Positions 16,468 to 25,255 are shown, numbered from the stretch's first letter. The stretch: DNA of 64,000 nt from Paenibacillus sp. RC67 (GCF_030020805.1 NZ_CP125098.1:972001-1036000), one strand, 5' to 3'. Notes: generated from the sequence alone by a model not told the origin. Numbers and translations: made by a program.

Positions 16468-18291
16468 TTGCTAAAAAGAACAAAAAAACTAGCATCAGCC
16501 GGGCTGCTTTCGTGCATTGTTTTTGGTTCGCTGCTTCCTGCTGGCCCAGTACATGCGGCTGCATCCGCACCCCCTGCTCCGAGTTCGATCCGGGTAGATA
16601 ATCGGCCGGCGGGGACAAGTGATCTTGTTACCGTAAGCGGGTTATCCGCCGGTGATGAAGTGAAGGTATACGCAGATGGAGGAGCGGCTTCTCCTATTGG
16701 AAGTTCTACGGTTAGCAGCGGATATTCCAGTACTACGGTCACAGTTGACCAGTTAGGAGTATTGGGTGGTCATATTTACGTTACGGTCACGCAGCCATCC
16801 TATTCCGAGAGCCGACGTATCGTCAAATCGTTCGCGGAGGAACCTTTATCTGTGCCCCCTGCGGTGACATCCATTCGTATAACCAATCGGTCGGGGGGAG
16901 CCAATGACCAGGTTACGGTTAGGGGGCTTCACGTAGGGGATGTGGTAAAGGTTTATAAAGATGCATCCAAAACCAAGCTGCTTGGTTCTAGTACAGTAGC
17001 ATCAAGCACGACAGATGGAACGGTCATATCAGTCGGTCAGTTAGGCGCTGAGGAAGGTGTCATCTATGTAGCTGTAACCGAGCCTGGCAAAAGAGAAAGC
17101 CGGACGGTAGAAAAGGGGTATGATGCGGAGCCGAGAACAGGTAAGCCTCAGATTGATCAAATACGTGTTAATAATGAACGGGGATCTAACGACCATGTCA
17201 TCGTGTCGCAATTGCAGCCTGGCGATATTGTGAAGGTGTATGCCTCTAATCGTGACTCGTCTCCAGTGGCACAAGCGATTGTGGCATCGGGAGCTTCCTC
17301 GGTAGAAATCCCTATGGCCCTTCCTTCAACAGGAGACGGTCAAGGGAGCATTTATGTTACGGTAACGGCACCGCCGCTTCTGGAAAGCGAACGAATATCG
17401 AAGCGTTACAATCCTGAACCGGTGACGCCGGCACTAGCCCCGGGAATGATCGTTGTTACGAATGAGCAGGAAGGAACGAGCGACCATATTGAAATCTTTG
17501 GTTTATCGGCTGGCGATATAGTGAAAGTATATCCGACCGCGGATGCGACCTATACTTTGGGTACGACAACGGTCACCTCGGATTCCTCTTTGGCCGTTAT
17601 CAAAATAGGACAATTAGGCAAGCAAGCAGGCTATGTCTATGTTACGGTTACTTCCGCATCCGGGCGGGAAAGCAGCCGAACGGTAAAAAGCTATGCGGCT
17701 GAGCAGGCGGGACTCGCCCCATCGCGTTCAGATATTGAAATACGCAATGTGGCAGGGCCGAACGATACGGTTACCGTCATAGGACTTCAGCCTGGCGATA
17801 TAGTCAAAGTATATGCGGAGGAAGCGGCTGCAGCTCCAATCGGTACGGCTATTGCAGATGGAACCGCATCTGCTGTCGTATATACCGCTTTACCCGAAAC
17901 CGGATATGGTACGGTCTATGTAACGGTAACCCGCTCACAGGGAGAAGAAAGCTCACGGACGCCTAAAATTTATGCGGCAGAGCCATTAACGCTGCCTCTC
18001 TCACCTAACAACATTAACGTTAAGAACGTTACCGATCAGAACGTAGATGAGGTGACCATCACGAATCTCAAGCCAGGGGATACCGTGAAGCTCTATGAGG
18101 ATGCGTTTTCTACCCAACCTATTCAAACAGCTTGGGGATCAGAGGCTGTCGCAACTGTGCCAGAAGGCAGCTCGGTTGTCACGATCAAACGTTTGCAGTT
18201 GAATTCAGCAGGCGGCAAGCTGTATGTGACGGTCACTTCCCCGGAGCGGCGTGAAAGCAGTCGGGTGCTGAAAGCATACGAGGCAGAGTAA
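16468..18291 (+). CDS. Secreted protein with six ~95-residue beta repeats
   Basis: The 607-residue protein begins at a TTG with GAGGTGG upstream and has a Sec signal peptide ending near VHAAAS (about residue 32). The rest is six tandem repeats of 93-97 residues. Each has the pattern I-V-N-x(n)-D-x-V-x-V-x-G-L-x-x-G-D-x-V-K-V-Y, then GxLYVTVT, ESSR and a closing YxAEP. This is the layout of extracellular Ig-like or adhesive repeats. No sortase motif, SLH domain or membrane anchor is present. It directly follows the pilus-like genes, and the next gene, for an SLH protein, starts 26 bases later. It may be the exported or displayed product of the locus. I do not recognise a named family. Confidence 0.7.
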   Translation: MLKRTKKLASAGLLSCIVFGSLLPAGPVHAAASAPPAPSSIRVDNRPAGTSDLVTVSGLSAGDEVKVYADGGAASPIGSSTVSSGYSSTTVTVDQLGVLGGHIYVTVTQPSYSESRRIVKSFAEEPLSVPPAVTSIRITNRSGGANDQVTVRGLHVGDVVKVYKDASKTKLLGSSTVASSTTDGTVISVGQLGAEEGVIYVAVTEPGKRESRTVEKGYDAEPRTGKPQIDQIRVNNERGSNDHVIVSQLQPGDIVKVYASNRDSSPVAQAIVASGASSVEIPMALPSTGDGQGSIYVTVTAPPLLESERISKRYNPEPVTPALAPGMIVVTNEQEGTSDHIEIFGLSAGDIVKVYPTADATYTLGTTTVTSDSSLAVIKIGQLGKQAGYVYVTVTSASGRESSRTVKSYAAEQAGLAPSRSDIEIRNVAGPNDTVTVIGLQPGDIVKVYAEEAAAAPIGTAIADGTASAVVYTALPETGYGTVYVTVTRSQGEESSRTPKIYAAEPLTLPLSPNNINVKNVTDQNVDEVTITNLKPGDTVKLYEDAFSTQPIQTAWGSEAVATVPEGSSVVTIKRLQLNSAGGKLYVTVTSPERRESSRVLKAYEAE

Positions 18292-18316
18292 ATTGGATGA
18301 AAAGAGGTTAGATGCT

Positions 18317-18973
18317 ATGTCCACCATTAGGAGACAAAAAAATAAATTGAAATTGATGTTTGCGGCTGCATCCATAGTCCTTATTCGCAGGACCGCTTAT
18401 GTACTCGCATTGGCTAGCTTGCCCTTTGCTTTTTCATCCGGAGGAAATGCAATTTATGCTAATCCGGAGTCAGCTGAGTTTAGTGATATGCATGGACATT
18501 GGGCGGAGGAGCCTATCCTGGAAGCTGTTTCCGAAGGTATTATCTCGGGTTACGACGATGGAACGTTCCGTCCGGACCGTTCGGTAAGTCGAGCGGAATT
18601 TATCAACATGCTGCTAGCAGGACTGCATATACCGCTTGCTGCATCTTCTTCTGAACACAGCAGCCAAGAGGCAAGCTTTCAGTCACTTCGTGATGTCGGT
18701 ATCGTGGATGAGAACGATTTTTCGGCTGACGAGCTGGATCAAGAGCTCCAACGCGCCGAAATGATTCGGTTAGCGCTTCGCACCATGGACCCTGAGGCAG
18801 GCCAAGAGCAGACGGCTAAACAAAGAGAGCAGGCCGTAGATGCGGGACTAATTGATGAGGCCGGTGATACGTTGAAAGGCACTCAAGCGGCAACGCGTGC
18901 TGAAGCGGTCGTTGTGCTGCAGCGTTTGAAGCGCATTGTTCTAGCTAAGACCATGGATAGTGTGGGCTCATAA
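18317..18973 (+). CDS. S-layer-homology domain protein
   Basis: The 218-residue protein starts at the ATG at 18317 (AAAGAGG upstream), with a hydrophobic signal segment near residues 25-50 and mature part from about YANPES. The first SLH domain is clear: FSDMHGHWAEEPI, ISGYDDGTFRPD and VSRAEF. Two further segments (RDVGIVDENDFS...RAEMIRLALR and AVDAGLIDE...TRAEAVVVLQ) look like degenerate SLH domains. SLH domains bind pyruvylated wall polysaccharide, so this protein is wall-bound. It is the last gene of the Tad-like locus and could tether the repeat protein or filament to the wall. Confidence 0.8.
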   Translation: MSTIRRQKNKLKLMFAAASIVLIRRTAYVLALASLPFAFSSGGNAIYANPESAEFSDMHGHWAEEPILEAVSEGIISGYDDGTFRPDRSVSRAEFINMLLAGLHIPLAASSSEHSSQEASFQSLRDVGIVDENDFSADELDQELQRAEMIRLALRTMDPEAGQEQTAKQREQAVDAGLIDEAGDTLKGTQAATRAEAVVVLQRLKRIVLAKTMDSVGS

Positions 18974-18996
18974 GAAAACGACTTGAGATAAAATGA

Positions 18997-19036
18997 AACA
19001 GATGTCGGCATATCCAATGCTGCCATCTGTTTTTAT
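18997..19036 (+). terminator. Terminator of the Tad-like locus
   Basis: AACAGATGtCGGCAT and ATGCtGCCATCTGTT pair around a 5-base loop and are followed by TTTTATTT. Confidence 0.85.
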
Positions 19037-19088
19037 TTGATACGGGCATTGTTAATGAAGAAAAACAGAGACGAAAGGAATGTCTTGA

Positions 19089-19193
19089 ATGCAGGAAGTC
19101 TGTGGTCCAAAAACACCTAAGGATGTTGAAAGCATAAAGAAGATGGAGTACTCTTACAAAAGAGAGCTTGCAGAACAGGTACGCATTACATGA
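19089..19193 (+). CDS. Possible small protein, 34 residues
   Basis: A short frame starts at ATG 19089, with AAAGGA 9 bases upstream, and ends TGA 19191-19193. The peptide is charged (MQEVCGPKTPKDVES...), without signal or membrane segment. It lies in the 338-base gap between the Tad-like locus and the peptidase gene, where I otherwise see only the terminator at 18997. No family is recognised, and it may not be a gene. Confidence 0.2.
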   Translation: MQEVCGPKTPKDVESIKKMEYSYKRELAEQVRIT

Positions 19194-19311
19194 AGGACGA
19201 CGGATTAGGTAGGTAGAAAACGAATAGTTGGAGCAGATCACTAGATACCGGAACGATAAGATTCCTTTTATAGAATACCAATGTCAATTTTGTAACTGGG
19301 AGTGAAGGACA

Positions 19312-20505
19312 ATGAATGAAAATGTTTTACGTATTCAACGCTTGCAGGAGCGTTTGCGTCAGAGCCAGATGGATGGCTGCATGATCACTCAAAATGTAGA
19401 TTTGTATTATTTCACGGGCTCTATGCAAACCGGATATTTGTTTGTTCCGAGTGACGGAGAGGCTGTCTTTTTCGTTCGGCGTAGTGTTCTAAGGGCACAG
19501 GAAGAATCAGCAATAACCGTGGAGGCCCTGGGCTCTTTTCGCAGCTTTGGGAAAAGGCTTGCCGAAGTATTTGGCCCCTTGTTGCAGCAGGCGGCAAGCT
19601 CACGCAAGCTGAAATTTGCTGCTGAATTCGATGTCCTGCCGGTACAGCAGCTGTTGAAGCTGCAAAATGTATTGCCTGATATCGATTGGGTGGATGGATC
19701 GACGATCGTTCGTGAACTGCGGATGATCAAATCCGTTTCAGAAATAGCCCTTATAAAGGAAGCGGCGCGAGTTATCGATCTGGCATTTGAACACTCAGTC
19801 AGCATACTGAAGCCAGGGATGACGGAGCTGGAACTAATGACCAGCATCGAACAGTTCATTCGTCTTCAAGGCCATATAGGATTGATGAGAATGCGCGGAT
19901 ATAATCAGGAGGTTATAACAGGTATGGTTGGGGCAGGAGAAGCCGCCGCTACGCCAAGCTATTTTGACGGTCCGGCTGGAGGTCGAGGCTTAAGCGCTGC
20001 TGTTCCACAAAGCGCCAGTCGCCGACCGATTCAGGCTAACGAGCCTATATTGCTGGATGTTGGCTGCTGCATCGACGGGTATGTCATTGACCAGACCCGT
20101 ACTGTAGTTATTGGCAATCTTCCGGATGGCCTTGTCCATGCGTACGATACATCGGAGCGAATCCTCCGCAGTGTTGAGGAGATGCTGAAACCAGGGACTG
20201 TGTGCGAACGTTTATATATGCATTCGATGCTTATGGCGCATGATGCGGGATTAAGCGATCATTATATGGGCTTCGGCGACGACCAGGTCAAGTTTCTCGG
20301 TCATGGGATCGGGCTCGAAATCGATGAGCTGCCTGTATTAGCCAAAGGCTTCAGCTATCCGCTGCAGCCTGGGATGGTCATAGCGATTGAGCCGAAATTT
20401 ACGTTCCCGCAGCGCGGGGTTGTCGGTATCGAGAATAGCTATGCGATCACCCATACCGGTTATGAGAAGCTGACAGTCACCCGGGAAGGCCTGATCCGGA
20501 TATAG
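19312..20505 (+). CDS. M24-family (Xaa-Pro) metallopeptidase
   Basis: The 397-residue protein has an N-terminal creatinase-like domain (about residues 1-130, with the VDLYYFTGSMQTGYL motif) and a pita-bread catalytic domain. Metal ligands are visible in order: Asp in LLDVG, Asp in YVIDQTRTV, His in LGHGIGLE, Glu in AIEPKF and Glu in GIENSY. It is therefore likely active on Xaa-Pro or related peptides; creatinase-like activity cannot be excluded. It is monocistronic, with GGAGTGAAGGA before the ATG, and shares a bidirectional terminator with clpP. Confidence 0.85.
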   Translation: MNENVLRIQRLQERLRQSQMDGCMITQNVDLYYFTGSMQTGYLFVPSDGEAVFFVRRSVLRAQEESAITVEALGSFRSFGKRLAEVFGPLLQQAASSRKLKFAAEFDVLPVQQLLKLQNVLPDIDWVDGSTIVRELRMIKSVSEIALIKEAARVIDLAFEHSVSILKPGMTELELMTSIEQFIRLQGHIGLMRMRGYNQEVITGMVGAGEAAATPSYFDGPAGGRGLSAAVPQSASRRPIQANEPILLDVGCCIDGYVIDQTRTVVIGNLPDGLVHAYDTSERILRSVEEMLKPGTVCERLYMHSMLMAHDAGLSDHYMGFGDDQVKFLGHGIGLEIDELPVLAKGFSYPLQPGMVIAIEPKFTFPQRGVVGIENSYAITHTGYEKLTVTREGLIRI

Positions 20506-20523
20506 CCGTCAGTATAGAATAGC

Positions 20524-20573
20524 AAAAGCAGCGGGAAAGGCAGTGAAATCACTGTCTTTCCCGCTGCTTTTTA
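20524..20573. terminator. Bidirectional terminator between M24 peptidase and clpP
   Basis: A long stem, AAAAGCAGCGGGAAAG paired with CTTTCCCGCTGCTTTT, has A-tracts and T-tracts on both sides and serves the two converging genes. Confidence 0.9.
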
Positions 20574-20641
20574 ATACGAAATGCTGTGTATTGTCTGCCA
20601 ACAAATGGATCAAATCCCGCTTGGTCCCTTAGAAGAACCCC

Positions 20642-21229
20642 TTATGCCTGAACCCGCTCGATGACTTTATCGATCAACCCATATTCCTTGGCTTCGATTG
20701 AGCTCATAAAATAATCCCTGTCGGAATCCTTCTCCACTTTGTCAAAAGGCTGTCCGGATGTTTCCGCGATAATTTTGTACAGCGTATTACGCGTCTTCAT
20801 AATATTCGCCGCCCGGATTTGAATATCCGATGCTTGCCCCTGTGTGCCGCCCCACGGCTGGTGAATCATAATTTCGGAGTTCGGAAGGGCAAACCGTTTG
20901 CCTTTTGCGCCGCCTGTCAGCAGGATAGCTCCCATGGAAGCCGCAAATCCGACACAGATCGTTGATACATCAGGCTTAATAAACTGCATCGTATCATAGA
21001 TTGCCAAGCCCGCTGTGGTCGAGCCCCCTGGGGAGTTGATATATAAATGGATATCTTTCTCAGGATCGGCCGCCGCAAGAAAGAGCAGCTGTGCAATAAT
21101 ACTGTTCGCCACCTGATCGTTGACCTCCGAACCAAGAAAAACGATACGATCCTTTAACAATCGGGAATAAATATCATATGATCGCTCGCCGCGACCCTCT
21201 TGCTCAATAACCATAGGAATATAGCTCAT
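20642..21229 (-). CDS. clpP: ATP-dependent Clp protease proteolytic subunit
   Basis: The 195-residue serine protease has the full ClpP signature: catalytic Ser in FAASMGA, His in MIHQPWGG and Asp in DSDRDYFMS, with oligomerisation region [11 protein letters not shown]. Length is standard. It degrades proteins delivered by ClpC, ClpX or ClpE. GGAGGTAGGAAG precedes the ATG. It lies 44 bases after the 112-residue gene on the same strand and no CtsR-type heptad repeat is visible between them, so it may be read from the promoter of the ArsR-like regulator, an uncommon arrangement. Confidence 0.95.
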   Translation of the reverse strand: MSYIPMVIEQEGRGERSYDIYSRLLKDRIVFLGSEVNDQVANSIIAQLLFLAAADPEKDIHLYINSPGGSTTAGLAIYDTMQFIKPDVSTICVGFAASMGAILLTGGAKGKRFALPNSEIMIHQPWGGTQGQASDIQIRAANIMKTRNTLYKIIAETSGQPFDKVEKDSDRDYFMSSIEAKEYGLIDKVIERVQA

Positions 21230-21273
21230 CTTCCTACCTCCATTTCACTTGTTGAACCTTTAAGTTCCGTTTT

Positions 21274-21612
21274 TTAGGCTGCTTTGCATTGGATATCTGT
21301 ATTTCTTGAGATGTAGCTTCTTTTGCCGCTGAATCCGGAAGACACCATAATGAGCTTGACTAGAGGCTCCTTATCTCCGGTGTTCAGCTGCCATTCTTGT
21401 ACGAGCGCCTCTTCAGAGATAAGCCGACCTTGGCCTGCCTTGTATTGCTCCAGATCAACAACATTAGCTTGCTGTTCTGTAGACACTTTATCACTCGTAT
21501 CCACACTTTGTCTGGTTACAAGCAAAGGGGAGGCTGGCTTTACAGCCTCGGATGTTCCAGCAGCTATTTGCTGCTCCTTCACTGCCTCGTCATGAATCAC
21601 TTTCTTGCTCAT
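21274..21612 (-). CDS. Conserved-looking small soluble protein, unknown function
   Basis: The 112-residue product is polar, with a disordered N-terminal half (SEAVKPASPLLVTRQSVDTS) and a more structured C-terminal part (EEALVQEWQLNTGDKEPLVK). No signal or membrane segment is present and I recognise no family. AAGGAG lies 9 bases before the ATG. It sits 5 bases after the ArsR-like regulator and 44 before clpP, so it is the middle of a three-gene unit. Confidence 0.6.
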   Translation of the reverse strand: MSKKVIHDEAVKEQQIAAGTSEAVKPASPLLVTRQSVDTSDKVSTEQQANVVDLEQYKAGQGRLISEEALVQEWQLNTGDKEPLVKLIMVSSGFSGKRSYISRNTDIQCKAA

Positions 21613-21617
21613 TAAGA

Positions 21618-22217
21618 TTAATCTCCTTCCGCAGCCTTCGGATATACAGACAATATCACCTTATAAAGAGAGGGATTTTGACAATTATCCGCGGCTTTTG
21701 CATATTTTCCAACTAACTGCTTTACCATGGTCACGTAATCGGCAATGAAAGCTTCCCGGTCGTCGCCGTCGAGTAGAGGAATATCCATCTGTAAGGTAGC
21801 GCTCGGGATTTCAGTTCCTTTCTCCGAATGTTCCATGAGATAGACCGCATCCTTCTTCATTTGCTCTGCGGTTGTAATGAGCTGAGCCAATGAGCCGTGC
21901 TCCTTCAGCCGCTCGATCGTTTCCTCCGACAAGCTGAGTGATTCCGCCAATACGAATGTTTTGGCAATCGACTGATACAACACCTCGACAAGATTGCGAA
22001 CCTGTCGCGTACCGACTCTACGAATTAATCCCGTTTTCTCCAGCGCCTTCAAGTGATAGTTCATCCGTTGAGGCGGCTCGTTGATCATTCTTCCCAACTC
22101 GGCAGCCGAAGCGGGCTCGATGAGCCGCGAAACGATATCCGCGCGTAGCGGATTGAGCAGAGCCATCGCTTGATCCGGCGACTGGATGAGACAGCTTTCC
22201 AGAATATCTTGCTGCAA
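21618..22217 (-). CDS. ArsR-like winged-helix regulator
   Basis: The 199-residue protein starts at TTG 22217, with GGAGG 10 bases upstream. Residues ~15-85 form an ArsR-type winged helix (LNPLRADIVSRLIEPASAAE, then MNYHLKALEKTGLIRRVGTR). The remaining ~110 residues are helical and of unknown role. No metal-binding Cys pair is seen in the recognition helix, so metal sensing is unlikely. The promoter region carries a palindrome that overlaps the -10 element, suggesting autoregulation, and genes 21274 and clpP may be under the same control. Confidence 0.75.
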   Translation of the reverse strand: MQQDILESCLIQSPDQAMALLNPLRADIVSRLIEPASAAELGRMINEPPQRMNYHLKALEKTGLIRRVGTRQVRNLVEVLYQSIAKTFVLAESLSLSEETIERLKEHGSLAQLITTAEQMKKDAVYLMEHSEKGTEIPSATLQMDIPLLDGDDREAFIADYVTMVKQLVGKYAKAADNCQNPSLYKVILSVYPKAAEGD

Positions 22218-22246
22218 ACTAAACCAACCTCCATACAGTATTATAC

Positions 22247-22287
22247 TTACGTAAAAATATTTTATTACGTTATTTTGGTTTTGTCAA
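22247..22287 (-). promoter_or_regulatory. Promoter and palindromic operator of the ArsR-like gene
   Basis: On the minus strand TTGACA (22287-22282) and TAAAAT (22264-22259) are 17 bases apart. A dyad with arms TTACGTAA (22247-22254) and TTACGTTA (22265-22272) overlaps the -10 region, a natural position for a repressor. Confidence 0.6.
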
Positions 22288-22582
22288 AGGGCTGATGTCG
22301 TGTTTGTTTATTGATGAACTTGTTGATTGCTGCCGACATCCTGATAGATGACACGCTGTTACTGGTTCCTATAGTCCGGAAGAGTGTATTTTCGGAGGCA
22401 GATAATTTATCTCATTAAGAACAATGATTTTGATCTTGGGGAAGATTATACGCTCAGGGAGTGAATCTTCTGTAAATTCCGTCAATATTTCCTGTGCAGG
22501 CATCAATAAATCTAATGTATATAAGGAATCTAACAGTTCCCAAGCGAGTGCTGCTAGTTATTGTAAGCGATTTAAAAAAGAT

Positions 22583-22630
22583 TTGACAAACCTTGAATAG
22601 GAGACTATTCTAAGAATACTTAAACGTTTA
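22583..22630 (+). promoter_or_regulatory. Promoter and LacI-type operator of the regulator gene
   Basis: TTGACA at 22583-22588 and TATTCT at 22606-22611 are 17 bases apart. The palindrome TTAAACGTTTA at 22620-22630 follows directly, over the expected start site, so the LacI-family gene at 22671 probably represses itself. The rest of the 450-base gap on the left of this promoter shows only the minus-strand promoter at 22247-22287. Confidence 0.65.
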
Positions 22631-22670
22631 CGTATTTAAAAGATGTTATGCAAAGAAGGTAATTTATGAT

Positions 22671-23681
22671 ATGAATCCTCCGACAATAAAAGACGTGGCC
22701 AAGGCAGCGGATGTTTCTGTTGCTACGGTTTCCCGGGTGCTTCATAATCTTGCCGGCTATTCGGATAAGACCAGGCAAAAGGTCATGCGGGCGGTGGAAG
22801 AGCTGGGGTATCAGCCTAATGCGATTGCAAGAGGCCTGGTGAATAAGAGGACCCAGACGATCGGCGTCCTGTTTCCGGATGTATCCAGCAGCTTCTCATC
22901 GGATATTCTTCGCGGTATTGAGGAAATCGCTCAAGAAAAAGGGTTCAGTGTCATTGTGTGTAATACGGCTGAGGAAGGCAAAAGGACTATGAAGTACCTA
23001 CAGGTCCTGCGGGAGAAGCAGGTCGACGGTATTGTCTTCACGAGCGAAGTGCTGAAGGATGAGTATTTTCAAGCTATCAAGGAAATGAGAGTTCCAGTCA
23101 TACTGGTCAATACGATGTCTCAGAAATTTATGATCCCTTATGTCAAGGTCGATGACCGCCAAGCGGCCTATCATGCGACAGACTACCTAATACAGAAGGG
23201 TCACCGGGAGATCGCCATGCTCACCGGCTCGATGAAGGATCAGATAGCGGGCTTCCCGCGCTTTGACGGGTATCGCCAAGCTTTGGCGGACAATGGAATC
23301 GAATTTGACGAATCTCGAGTGGCATGTGGTGATTTTGAACTGGAGAGCAGCAGGAAAGCCATGAAAAAGCTACTGGCTGAAGCCTCGCCTTTTACCGCTT
23401 TGTTTGCAGCAAGTGATGAGATGGCTATTGGCGCTATGAGGGCCGCCTTGGAGCAAGGGCTTAAGATTCCGGACGATATATCGATCATCGGTTATGATGA
23501 TTTAAAATTTGCCAGAATGGTCTATCCGCCGCTGACCACCATTCATCAGCCATTGACCGCGATGGGGAGATTGGCATCGGAAAAGTTAATTACATTAATC
23601 GAAGAAGGTTCAACGCAAGTGTCGAGCAGCATCGTAAGTCATCATTTGGTAGAAAGACAAACCGTGAGATCAAAGCCTTGA
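22671..23681 (+). CDS. LacI-family regulator of the sugar operon
   Basis: The 336-residue protein has the LacI headpiece at residues ~4-50 (IKDVAKAADVSVATVSRVL and the hinge helix region PNAIARGL) and a periplasmic-binding-like sugar domain. GAAGG is upstream of the ATG, and a two-codon ATG-ATA-TGA frame overlaps just before it. Three copies of the AAACGTTT palindrome (22620-22630, 23707-23723, 23834-23850) are its probable targets. It lies immediately upstream of the transporter and glucosidase genes and probably releases DNA when a maltose- or isomaltose-type sugar is present. Confidence 0.85.
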   Translation: MNPPTIKDVAKAADVSVATVSRVLHNLAGYSDKTRQKVMRAVEELGYQPNAIARGLVNKRTQTIGVLFPDVSSSFSSDILRGIEEIAQEKGFSVIVCNTAEEGKRTMKYLQVLREKQVDGIVFTSEVLKDEYFQAIKEMRVPVILVNTMSQKFMIPYVKVDDRQAAYHATDYLIQKGHREIAMLTGSMKDQIAGFPRFDGYRQALADNGIEFDESRVACGDFELESSRKAMKKLLAEASPFTALFAASDEMAIGAMRAALEQGLKIPDDISIIGYDDLKFARMVYPPLTTIHQPLTAMGRLASEKLITLIEEGSTQVSSSIVSHHLVERQTVRSKP

Positions 23682-23706
23682 AAAGGGCTTCTTTTTCAGA
23701 TATTAT

Positions 23707-23850
23707 AGTAAACGTTTAACCTAAAATCTTCTTTCCATAGTGAATGGGGCTTTGAAAAGATGGTATTTATCCTGATTTACTCTGTAAGGGTGGTGGTTTA
23801 AGCAAGATATGAGACTGTTTTTTGTCACCTCATTAGGTTAAACGTTTACT
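23707..23850 (+). promoter_or_regulatory. Inverted pair of LacI-type operators before the transport operon
   Basis: A 17-base sequence at 23707-23723, containing AAACGTTT, recurs as its exact reverse complement at 23834-23850; the centres are 130 bp apart. A weak promoter (TTGATG at 23859-23864, 17 bases, TACTAA) follows the second copy. The arrangement suits repression by one tetrameric or two dimeric regulators, possibly with looping. Confidence 0.6.
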
Positions 23851-23914
23851 GAAGTTTATTGATGATAAAGTTCAGACATACTACTAATTGATTTATAAAA
23901 TGGAGGGCTCTTCG

Positions 23915-25183
23915 ATGAAAAAAACAGCTACGACTATATTTACAAGCGTTCTTGCACTTTCGGTTATTGCAGGCTGCGGAGGCGCGAAGACCAACAATGA
24001 TGCTTCTTCCAATACGTCAGCTCCTGGCGCCAATGGGGAAAAAGTGAAGCTGGAGTTTTTCCAGAACAAGGCGGAAGCCAAAGCATCCTTCGATGAACTG
24101 GTCAAAAAGTTTAACGACGCGAACCCGAATATTACGGTCACTCAAGTGAACCCGCCCGATGCAGAAACCGTCTTGAAAACCCGTGTAGCCAAAAAGGACG
24201 TGCCTGATATTATCGGTCTTGGAGCGACGGACACGTTCGCGCAGTTGTCCAAAAGCGGTTTATTCGCTGACTTTTCGAATGACGCCCTCCTATCAAATAT
24301 TCAACCTTCCTACATCGGCATGCTGAAGAAGCTGACAGGCACTGATCAGCTGTATGCTATTCCGTTTACTGCCAATGCGAGCGGCGTTATTTACAACAAG
24401 ACGATGTTTAAAGAACTGGGTCTGAGCATCCCAAAAACTTATGATGAATTGATCGCTACTGCACAAAAAGTCAAGGATGCCGGCAAAACGCCGTTTTATC
24501 TGACGATTAAAGATTCCTGGACCGTGATGGTGCCGTTTAACTCCTTGTCGACAGATATCCTGGGCATTGATTTCTACGACAAACGCTCTAAAGGGACCGT
24601 TAAGTTTGACAGTCCGGAATTCCGCGAAGTGGCTGAGAAGCAATTAAAGCTTCTGGATTTCGGCCAAAAGGATATGATGGGCAAGGGCTACAATGATGGC
24701 AACACCGCATTCGCTAAAGGAGAGTCCGCTATGTACCTGCAAGGCGTGTGGGCAATTCCGGAAATTAAAAAAGCGAATCCGAACATCGACCTGGGTGTGT
24801 TCCCATTCCCTGCTACGAACGACCCGTCCAAGAATAAAGTGATTTCCGGCGTTGATACGCTGCTGACGATTTCCAAAAACAGCAAGCATCCCGAAGAGGC
24901 CAAGAAATTCATTGAATTCATGTTGAAGCCTGAGAACGTGCAAACTTACATTGATCAGCAAAAAGCTTTCTCCGCCGTGAAAAACGTGAATCAAACCGAT
25001 GCCAGCGTACAAGATTTAAATGCTTCGTTTGCGAGCGGCGCCATCGACGATTTCTCCGATCACTATATTCCTGGAGCCGTTAAAGCCGATACGATTATCC
25101 AAAGCTTCCTGCAGAAAAAAGATGTCAACGCTTATGTGAAGCAATTTGATACCGAGTGGGACAAAGTTGCCAGCCGCAAGTAA
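23915..25183 (+). CDS. Sugar-binding lipoprotein of ABC importer (MalE-like)
   Basis: The 422-residue protein has a lipoprotein signal with lipobox VIAGC (Cys near residue 20), followed by a Ser/Asn-rich linker and a family 1 solute-binding fold (KLEFFQNKAEAKASFDELV...GESAMYLQGVWAIPEI). The ATG at 23915 has ATGGAGGG upstream; the frame is open from 23888 but has no site there. It is the receptor for the two permeases that follow. The substrate is probably a gluco-oligosaccharide, given the glucosidase in the operon. No ATPase gene is present, so a shared MsmX-type ATPase elsewhere is likely. Confidence 0.85.
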   Translation: MKKTATTIFTSVLALSVIAGCGGAKTNNDASSNTSAPGANGEKVKLEFFQNKAEAKASFDELVKKFNDANPNITVTQVNPPDAETVLKTRVAKKDVPDIIGLGATDTFAQLSKSGLFADFSNDALLSNIQPSYIGMLKKLTGTDQLYAIPFTANASGVIYNKTMFKELGLSIPKTYDELIATAQKVKDAGKTPFYLTIKDSWTVMVPFNSLSTDILGIDFYDKRSKGTVKFDSPEFREVAEKQLKLLDFGQKDMMGKGYNDGNTAFAKGESAMYLQGVWAIPEIKKANPNIDLGVFPFPATNDPSKNKVISGVDTLLTISKNSKHPEEAKKFIEFMLKPENVQTYIDQQKAFSAVKNVNQTDASVQDLNASFASGAIDDFSDHYIPGAVKADTIIQSFLQKKDVNAYVKQFDTEWDKVASRK

Positions 25184-25255
25184 GCGCCGTCGCAATTTGA
25201 AGAAGCAGGGCGCCGCAAGGCGCTCTCTCTCCCTATTTATTAAAGGAGGAACACC

